In this document: piece after piece, positions 57,745 to 64,000 of the stretch
How positions within the stretch are numbered: position 1 is the first letter of the stretch
Layout: every line of letters starts with the position of its first letter
Source of the DNA: Pseudomonas azotoformans
GTDB lineage: Bacteria; Pseudomonadota; Gammaproteobacteria; Pseudomonadales; Pseudomonadaceae
Reading direction: 5' to 3'
DNA: 64,000 nt
Assembly (NCBI RefSeq): GCF_001579805.1
Contig: NZ_CP014546.1
Coordinates: 4,340,001-4,404,000 of the forward strand
The notes under the pieces: model-generated
What the model was told of the DNA's origin: nothing
Seen by the model: the letters and a program-made list of their open reading frames with translations, nothing else
Databases searched by the model: none
Position numbers and translations under genes: made by a program

Positions 57745-60700
57745 TCAGCGCCCCGGAAACAGCTCTCGCCCCAAGTGGGTGATCAGGCACGTCACCGAGT
57801 CTGCATTGGCCAGGATAATGTCAATGCGACGGTCTGCATCGCTCATGAATATTGCCCGGGCATCATCCAGCGTCCTGGCTCCCGTGAGGTGCAGTACTTT
57901 GTCACGCACTTTGGTCGAGCCTGTATTGCCTAAGTCTTCCCAACGTTGTGAAAGATCGTTCCAGGTCTTGAACAGCATGGTTGCTGGCGTCAACACAGAA
58001 AGCGCAGTGCTTTGCAGATTCGACAGCGCCGTGTACTTGCGCAGGCCTTCCGCCGTTCCACGATTGATCAGGTCCAGGAACGGACGCATCGAGTCCATGT
58101 AGGCGATGTCTTCGGTGGCTGACACCAGGTGGCTCATTTCGTGAATCAAGGTGGCCGCCCGTGCATGGTCGTGGATGTCGAATGGCGTGTTCAGGTGACC
58201 CAAGTAGGAGTCCATCGTCGTTTCGAAGAAGAGGTCCAGCAAATAGATCCTTTGCTGGGCATCTTCCGGTATCACGAAGGCAAAAGTCTCGTCAGGAGCC
58301 CAGCGGGCTGAGCCGACAACGAAGCGCTCTGAATCAAATGTGAGCAGGCTTTGCTGGGTCAAGCCGTCGAGGATTTCCCTGACGCGGGTTTGTATCTTGC
58401 TCACCTGCGCGGGATTGAAGTTGAGCACGCCGAACATTTCGGTCAGAAAACGCCCTACGCGGGAATTGGGATCGCGCCGGATCGCGAACAACGTCAGGTT
58501 GTCCTGGCAGGTGAAGGTGTAGAACAGCGCCACGTTGAGCGCACGGTGGATGATCAGTGCCTTGTCCATGTCCAGTGCGCGGATGGCTGGCAACCCCTGC
58601 GCCTCGATGTTGATGGAGTCGCGCTCCGTGAGGCGGGTGACGTATCGCCCTCGGTAACGCGAAAGGGTCGGCCCGAAGCGCGGCTCACGCTCGGAGAGGT
58701 CCAGAACCCACTGGCCCCGCGCGTTACGCTCGACAAAAGGCCCTAATTCCGACGCCAGGCTCACGCGCCAGTGCTCACCGCGTTGTTCTATCGGGTAAAC
58801 CCGGCCGGCTACGGGGACGTAGGTGCGGTTGTTGACCGGTTGGGTATAAACCCCGCGCTCTTCGTCCAGGCGCAAATCAGCCAACGCCACCGTCATGTTT
58901 TCAAAACGTCGCAGCCGGGTACGCATCGGGTCTGTCACATCCAAGGTGCTCACCGTCATAGCCGGTGCGGGTCCTGTTTGCGGCAGGTCGGTGGGCGCTG
59001 TGGGCGGGTCTGTAGGCAGCCACTCGTCGAGTTGCTTGCGCAGCGATGCCAGCGTCGCCAGACCCTGGATGAACTTGCGCAGGCCTGCGCCAAAGCGCTG
59101 TTGCTGCAAGTCTTCAGCGGACGCTTCGAACAGCTTGAAGCTGCGCCATACCACCATCGGGTATTTGAGCTTGCCCGCGATAAATTGCAACGCCATGGGA
59201 ATGCCGTTACGCAACAGGCTGGTGATGCCGTCCCATTGGTCCTTGCCTTCCCGTTCGAACTGGCAGGTGAGCATTTTCAGCAGCAGCAGCGTGTTGTCGT
59301 GGAACAGCCGCGGCAAGATATTGCCCCGGATCGGGTTCGACGCGAGGCGAATGTCCGAACCCGGACGCTGGGTGGGCCGCAGCAGGTTGCGGTAGGTCGC
59401 CTGCGCGGGTTCGTCCAATTGGCGGATGATCCATTCCTGCAGCGGACCGGGACGGTTGATCTCCCTGCGCAACTCCTCTTCGCTTGCATATTCCTTGAGC
59501 ACACGCAGCGGGCTGTAGGGCGCGTAAAGCACCAGCGGGCCAGAGGCCTTGGCCTGCGGGCCGATAAGGTACACACCGGTTACCTTGACCGCCTGCGCGC
59601 CCTCTGTCGCCACCAGTTCCAGCGGGCGAATCATCGCACTGGCGCCGCTGACCTGTTCCCGCGCCACCGCGTCCGGCATGTCGATGACCTGCTGGATAAA
59701 CCCCCACGCCGCCTCACTCAGGCGCTCTTCGAGCTTCTCTTCATGGGCGTGGCGCAGCAATTGCCAGGGCAGTTGCCGGCTAAACAGCTCGCGGCGCTGG
59801 CGCGCGTCGTCGGTGTCAGCTGCCAAGTGCGTGGTGAGCAGGGTGTTATAGGTCGACGCGATATCCAGTTGTCGCACCAGTTGCACCACCGCCGCCCCGT
59901 CGAACGTGGTCGGCAACGGAGTAGCGCCACGGGCGCGTGGGTGAAGATTGTTGGCGTGCAGGTCGGGCAAATGGCGCAGGGCAAAGTCCGTCAGGCTCTG
60001 GGTGTGTCCGTTAAGGACGATGCGCGCCGGTATCAGTACATCGTCGGGGTTCAGCTCCAGTCCGGGGTAGCGTGCGTCGAGCAGGGTGCGCAGGCGACTG
60101 GCGACGTGTTCGCGCAGCGGCGGCAGGCTGTGCAGGTAGTCGCGCTCATCCAGCGTGCTCAGGCGGTACTGTTCAAGCAGTTCAGCGTGCAGCAACTGTT
60201 CCTGGGGCATGGCCATCCCCAGCCAGACGGGCAAGGCCTGTTGCTGAATCATCGCCTGGGCGATGCTCGCCGCCCGGTCCAGATTCGACAGCGAGGCTTG
60301 CTGCATCTCGTTGTCCAGACAGTCTTGACGCTGTTTGGGGGCCAGCGGCGCGGCCAGCCAAAACTCTATGTCGTCCACCCCGTGCTCGACGTAGCTCTGT
60401 TGGCGGTCGTTGAGCAAATGTTCGTCAATACGCTGCAGCGGCCCCAGGCCAAACGTGGTGTGCGGCTTTCGCTGGCGCAGCGGCAAGTTATGCAAGAGCG
60501 CCAGGCGCTTGTCAGGCTGGGTCAGGCGTTGTTCCAGCTGCTTGCGCAGCGCGTTGACCGACTCGAAGGGTTCGTGGCCGTGTTGGGGGGTCCATAGCAA
60601 CGCTTGGCCGGAGTGGTTGGGGTCAATGCCGCCGCGCTCGGTGAGCACGAAGCAGTTGGCCAGCGGCAGCAGTTGCTCGCCCAGGGTGAGTGTGAGGCCG

Positions 60701-62892
60701 TAGGCGTCCGGTAGAAACCCATTGAGTCCGTGGCGTTTCAAACGGGTCATGCTGTCGGGGCGCAGGACGGTGTCCAGGATCGCATGCTGCTGGGGCGACA
60801 GCGTCTTGTTCAGCAAGCGCAGTTCAGTCTCGCTGCGCAGGCCGAGCAGCAGGGCACTGCCCAATGTTTCGCGGTGATCCTCCAGGAATTGGCGAGGAAG
60901 CTCGCGCACGTCGTGGTGGGTGAGGCCTACCATGGAGAAAGCGACCATGGCGTTGACCGTCGAGCTGCTCAAGCTGTTCCAGCGCAGGGCGGCGCCGTCT
61001 CGACGGGTGGCATAGAAACCCATGTCCGGTGTGTCGCCCAAAGGGCTCGCGACCTGAGCCAGGTGTTCGATCAGAAAATCCACCAGCATCACCGAGCGCA
61101 CCGGCACGCGCTCTTCGCGTTGTTCCGCCTGGGTGGCATAGGTGTTGATGTAGATATCAGAGGCATCCATATCCAGCTGGTACTTGTGCAACTCGGTATT
61201 CAGTGCGCGTCGGGCCAGGCCGCGCAGGGTCGGATGCTGGCGACGTTGCGCGGCAGATGCCGCCTGCGCCGCTTGCAGCGTTTGCAACTGCAGTTTGGCA
61301 CGTTCGGCCTGCACGGTTGAGGGCCTGCCATTGCCGCTGCTGATCGGGTGCAGGCTCCAGCGGCCCGCGGTGTCGAGTGACAGCAGGCGACTGTCGAGCA
61401 TATGGCGCACGTCCAGGGCGCAGTCGAGCAGGGCTGCCAGGTCTACCGCGCCATTACTGCGTCGATACAAGCCGAGGGCATGCTCCAGATTGCTCAGCTG
61501 CTTGGCGGCGATATCCTCGACCAGCCCACCGAACACACTGCCGGCGACCGGCAAACCGCTGACCTGCACCGCATCCATTGCGATATATGCACTGCGCTCT
61601 TCCAAGGATAGAAAGCTCAACAGCTCATCCTCATGCCCGGCCGCCTTGAGCATGCTCAACAAGGTATCGTTAAGGTCGGCAAGGTCTTCAAGCACCTGTA
61701 GCCCGCGTGATTGGGTGTAGAGATAGGCATGCTTGCCCCCGATCAACAAGGTCGAGGCCAGTTCCACGTAGTGCTGGTACGGCGCGTGAATACTGACCTT
61801 CTCGATATGCAACGAGGGGTGCCAAGCGCTGCGCGCGGCCTGGTCAGGCAGGAAGAGCGCTAGCAGGTGTTGGTTTTCCTCTGCTGACACGATGGCGTAC
61901 TGGTGCTTGAACAGCAGGTCGGCGCGGAATTTGTCACGCATCGCCTGGGTAAACAGCTCCAGGCGCGAGTAGCCGCTGTCGATGTCTTCGTTCCACCAGG
62001 TTTGCAACAGGCTGCCCAGCAATTTTGTGAGGACGCCGGCGGTTTGTTGCACCAGGCTTTCCCAATGTTGCAGGTCTTCAGCGTGGCGGGTGTCGCTGAA
62101 GTCGTGGGTGATATGGCGTGGGTTGGAGAAGGTGCGCGTCTGTGCGGTCGGCCAATCCTGCTTGAGATAGTACTGCAACAACACGTCACTCAGCGCAGTG
62201 GAATTGATCCAGCGCGGAGACTGCTCGGGGTGTTCTGCGTCGGCGGCGATAAAACTGTTGACCCGCGTGTCCCGTTGATCGAGGCCTGGGAAATAGGAAC
62301 GCGCCATGATGGCAAGCAGGGTATCGAGCAGCCAGGCCAGGCTGGGCGTTTTACGCAACTCTGCAAGCACGGCTTGCAGGTTGAGCTTCTGGCTGGCCTC
62401 GATAGTGTTCTCCTGGTCTTCGAATACCGCGCCGGGTATGAATGCAGTGCCCAGCGTAAAGGCAGTGCCGGGGGCAAAGTCTTTGCGTTGTTTTATGGAT
62501 AAAAAATGAATTAAATCAACGCGATGGTCTTCGCTATTCAAGCGGTTTATTAGCTCGTCAATGACGGCCTCGCGATCATCGAACACTTCGATTCCGCCAT
62601 AAGGCGTGTAGAGCAACGCCTTGCTTTCATCAGGGCTGGAGCTCATCAGGAAAGTGCCGGCCAACGGGATGGAGACTTTGGGTGTGAGCTTGAGGATGAA
62701 TTTCTCCACCGCCATCGGGTGGTCGCGCAAGGCTTCGTCCTGGCGAGCTTGATCGGTGGCGTAGTACAGCGTGTTGAGCCAGTCCAGGTCCTTCAGTGTC
62801 AGGCCGAGCGCTCGCTCGCGTTCAGTCGGTTGTTTTCTGCGCGCCGGTCGGTGGAACTCCGGGAAAAAATACGGTGGGTTTACGTGGGTCAT
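57745..62892 (-). CDS. 1715-residue DUF6543/dermonecrotic-type putative toxin with aspzincin-like motif
   Basis: No signal peptide. The long helical N-terminal and central parts resemble DUF6543 (dermonecrotic toxin-like) proteins of Pseudomonas. About four diverged repeats are visible, centred near residues 90, 386, 763 and 1117, each with an L(L/Y)(Y/W)(T/A)P..G(I/L)..(F/L) core. A PVAGRVYPIEQRGEHWRVSL-GPF-GQWVLDL module follows (about 1345-1400). Near the C-terminus HEMSH (1584-1588) is followed by ATEDIAY with D1595, matching the HExxH...GTxDxxY aspzincin metalloprotease pattern. Start 62892 (MTHVNPPYF) has a GGAGAG site; the track above it to 63033 is untranslated. Toxin function, target and secretion route are inferred. 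No immunity gene is evident. Confidence 0.75.
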   Translation of the reverse strand: MTHVNPPYFFPEFHRPARRKQPTERERALGLTLKDLDWLNTLYYATDQARQDEALRDHPMAVEKFILKLTPKVSIPLAGTFLMSSSPDESKALLYTPYGGIEVFDDREAVIDELINRLNSEDHRVDLIHFLSIKQRKDFAPGTAFTLGTAFIPGAVFEDQENTIEASQKLNLQAVLAELRKTPSLAWLLDTLLAIMARSYFPGLDQRDTRVNSFIAADAEHPEQSPRWINSTALSDVLLQYYLKQDWPTAQTRTFSNPRHITHDFSDTRHAEDLQHWESLVQQTAGVLTKLLGSLLQTWWNEDIDSGYSRLELFTQAMRDKFRADLLFKHQYAIVSAEENQHLLALFLPDQAARSAWHPSLHIEKVSIHAPYQHYVELASTLLIGGKHAYLYTQSRGLQVLEDLADLNDTLLSMLKAAGHEDELLSFLSLEERSAYIAMDAVQVSGLPVAGSVFGGLVEDIAAKQLSNLEHALGLYRRSNGAVDLAALLDCALDVRHMLDSRLLSLDTAGRWSLHPISSGNGRPSTVQAERAKLQLQTLQAAQAASAAQRRQHPTLRGLARRALNTELHKYQLDMDASDIYINTYATQAEQREERVPVRSVMLVDFLIEHLAQVASPLGDTPDMGFYATRRDGAALRWNSLSSSTVNAMVAFSMVGLTHHDVRELPRQFLEDHRETLGSALLLGLRSETELRLLNKTLSPQQHAILDTVLRPDSMTRLKRHGLNGFLPDAYGLTLTLGEQLLPLANCFVLTERGGIDPNHSGQALLWTPQHGHEPFESVNALRKQLEQRLTQPDKRLALLHNLPLRQRKPHTTFGLGPLQRIDEHLLNDRQQSYVEHGVDDIEFWLAAPLAPKQRQDCLDNEMQQASLSNLDRAASIAQAMIQQQALPVWLGMAMPQEQLLHAELLEQYRLSTLDERDYLHSLPPLREHVASRLRTLLDARYPGLELNPDDVLIPARIVLNGHTQSLTDFALRHLPDLHANNLHPRARGATPLPTTFDGAAVVQLVRQLDIASTYNTLLTTHLAADTDDARQRRELFSRQLPWQLLRHAHEEKLEERLSEAAWGFIQQVIDMPDAVAREQVSGASAMIRPLELVATEGAQAVKVTGVYLIGPQAKASGPLVLYAPYSPLRVLKEYASEEELRREINRPGPLQEWIIRQLDEPAQATYRNLLRPTQRPGSDIRLASNPIRGNILPRLFHDNTLLLLKMLTCQFEREGKDQWDGITSLLRNGIPMALQFIAGKLKYPMVVWRSFKLFEASAEDLQQQRFGAGLRKFIQGLATLASLRKQLDEWLPTDPPTAPTDLPQTGPAPAMTVSTLDVTDPMRTRLRRFENMTVALADLRLDEERGVYTQPVNNRTYVPVAGRVYPIEQRGEHWRVSLASELGPFVERNARGQWVLDLSEREPRFGPTLSRYRGRYVTRLTERDSINIEAQGLPAIRALDMDKALIIHRALNVALFYTFTCQDNLTLFAIRRDPNSRVGRFLTEMFGVLNFNPAQVSKIQTRVREILDGLTQQSLLTFDSERFVVGSARWAPDETFAFVIPEDAQQRIYLLDLFFETTMDSYLGHLNTPFDIHDHARAATLIHEMSHLVSATEDIAYMDSMRPFLDLINRGTAEGLRKYTALSNLQSTALSVLTPATMLFKTWNDLSQRWEDLGNTGSTKVRDKVLHLTGARTLDDARAIFMSDADRRIDIILANADSVTCLITHLGRELFPGR

Positions 62893-63086
62893 CCATTGCT
62901 CTCCTTCAAGGCCGCTGTAGTGAGGGCAGGGTAGGCGGGACGACGGCGCAGTCGGCGGTAGATAACTGCGGCAAAAACGACCTGACCGGCACGCGACGAT
63001 TGACAGCAGGCGCGGGGCGCGTTGTTTAATCACAGGCTTGAGTTACCCGTCTTGTTGCCCCTTCCAATCATAATTCGGAGCTTCAG

Positions 63087-64000
63087 ATGTCTACGCCGTC
63101 CAAGGTCGTTGAAGGTTCCAGTGTCTCCCTAGGCTTCAGTGCGCTGGTGGCGTTGCTGCAGCAGGTGTTCGAACGCCATGGCACTTCACCTGAAGTGGCC
63201 GCGATCCTCGCCAGCAACTGCGCCAGCGCCGAGCGCGATGGCGCCCACAGCCATGGCATTTTTCGTATTCCTGGTTATATCAGCACCCTGGCCAGTGGCT
63301 GGGTGAATGGCCGCGCGGTGCCTCAGGTCACGGATGTGGCGAGTGGGTTTGTGCGGGTGGATGCCGGCAACGGCTTCGCCCAGCCGGCCCTGGAGGCTGC
63401 CAGGCCTTTACTGGTGGAAAAAGCCCGCAGTGCCGGAATTGCCTTGCTGGCCATTCACAATTCCCATCACTTTGCGGCCCTGTGGCCGGATGTCGAACCC
63501 TTTGCCGAACAAGGCTTGGTGGCCCTGAGCGTGGTCAACAGCATGACCTGCGTGGTGCCCCACGGTGCCGACCGCCCGCTGTTCGGCACCAACCCCATTG
63601 CCTTCGCCGCGCCGCGCGCCGATGGCTTGCCGATTGTGTTCGACCTAGCCACCAGTGCCATCGCCCATGGCGATGTGCAGATTGCCGCGCGCAAAGGCGA
63701 GCGTTTGCCGCCGGGCATGGGTGTCGACGGGCTGGGCCAGCCGACCCAGGACCCCAAGGCCATCCTTGAAGGCGGCGCGTTGTTACCGTTTGGCGGGCAC
63801 AAGGGCTCCGCTCTGTCCATGATGGTCGAACTGCTGGCCGCGGCGTTGACCGGTGGCAACTTCTCGTTTGAGTTCAACTGGTCCGATCACCCTGGCGCAC
63901 GCACGCCGTGGACCGGCCAACTGTTGATCGTGATCGACCCCAGCAAGACCGCCGGGCAAAGCTTTGCCGAGCGCAGCCAGGAACTGGTGCGACAGATGCA
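63087..64000 (+). CDS. dpkA: LDH2-family oxidoreductase, probable piperideine-2-carboxylate reductase (3' truncated by window)
   Basis: The first 304 codons are present and the gene continues past 64000. It is a malate/L-lactate dehydrogenase-2 (LDH2) family protein: SAERDGAHSHGIFRIPGYI (about 46-64), AIHNSHHFAALWPDVE (about 121), PHGADRPLFGTNPIAFAAPR (about 159) and LLPFGGHKGSALSMMVELL (about 231-249). The HNSHHFAALW and PPGMGVDGLGQPT features fit the delta1-piperideine-2-carboxylate/pyrroline-2-carboxylate reductases of Pseudomonas (DpkA), cytosolic NADPH enzymes of D-lysine and D-proline breakdown. Ureidoglycolate or lactate specificity cannot be excluded. Confidence 0.78.
   Translation, partial: MSTPSKVVEGSSVSLGFSALVALLQQVFERHGTSPEVAAILASNCASAERDGAHSHGIFRIPGYISTLASGWVNGRAVPQVTDVASGFVRVDAGNGFAQPALEAARPLLVEKARSAGIALLAIHNSHHFAALWPDVEPFAEQGLVALSVVNSMTCVVPHGADRPLFGTNPIAFAAPRADGLPIVFDLATSAIAHGDVQIAARKGERLPPGMGVDGLGQPTQDPKAILEGGALLPFGGHKGSALSMMVELLAAALTGGNFSFEFNWSDHPGARTPWTGQLLIVIDPSKTAGQSFAERSQELVRQM

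Noticed and set aside
57745..57953. Plus-strand frame extending past the PepSY gene
   Set aside because: It is in the wrong frame for PepSY and opposite the C-terminus of the giant protein.
58771..60597. 608-codon plus-strand frame opposite the giant toxin-like gene
   Set aside because: Antisense shadow; the minus-strand frame is continuous for 1715 codons with recognisable motifs.

Overview
The window looks like chromosome of a Pseudomonas of the fluorescens group. This is an inference from gene content and not from a database match: GC-rich coding DNA, REP/REPIN elements, a cti-nfuA neighbourhood, a YeaC-DUF2797-pepN neighbourhood, a CobN chelatase paired with ChlI/ChlD-like subunits, and a complete six-gene Fap functional-amyloid cluster. 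I see no tRNA, rRNA, CRISPR array, integrase or transposase gene, so most of the window is core or near-core chromosome, with accessory character mainly in the intergenic elements and at the right end.

Layout. 1-6 kb: redox enzymes with their regulators (flavin reductase, azoreductase with a LysR regulator, PoxB, an Old Yellow Enzyme with a divergent MerR regulator). 6-17.7 kb: sulfur and methionine metabolism (cysI with its DUF934 partner, metH), an orphan periplasmic binding protein, the cis/trans fatty acid isomerase and NfuA. Two structured elements lie here: a 268-bp MITE-like element and a 674-bp nested inverted repeat with a REPIN inside. 17.7-27 kb: a B12/cobalt locus. cbtB-cbtA-cobE-cobM runs left and cobW-cobN-chlI-chlD-like runs right, each behind its own cobalamin riboswitch. 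27-36.6 kb: DUF1853, nadK, a phosphoesterase, a tightly overlapping AAA ATPase / membrane protein / TPR-membrane protein operon, yeaC, DUF2797 and pepN. 36.6-49.6 kb: an aldo/keto reductase with a WYL regulator, a ZapE-like ATPase, an acetyltransferase, a multiply broken TonB-dependent siderophore receptor, a CptA-type phosphoethanolamine transferase, and a gnd-zwf-HAD operon.

49.9-57.3 kb is the Fap amyloid locus: a VpsR/FleQ-like sigma-54 activator faces fapABCDEF. fapA has a good sigma-54 promoter with CAGCGCTG palindromes around it. A terminator separates fapABC from fapDEF, and fapE carries a one-base frameshift. An orphan FecR-like gene lies upstream. The right end holds a 1715-residue putative toxin (DUF6543/dermonecrotic-toxin type) with a C-terminal aspzincin-like metalloprotease motif, then the start of an LDH2-family imino-acid reductase that runs off the window.

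The two places most likely to hold poorly described biology are the AAA-membrane-TPR operon (30.0-32.8 kb) and the giant protein at 57.7-62.9 kb. All functional calls are from reading motifs and family resemblance; no searches were run.
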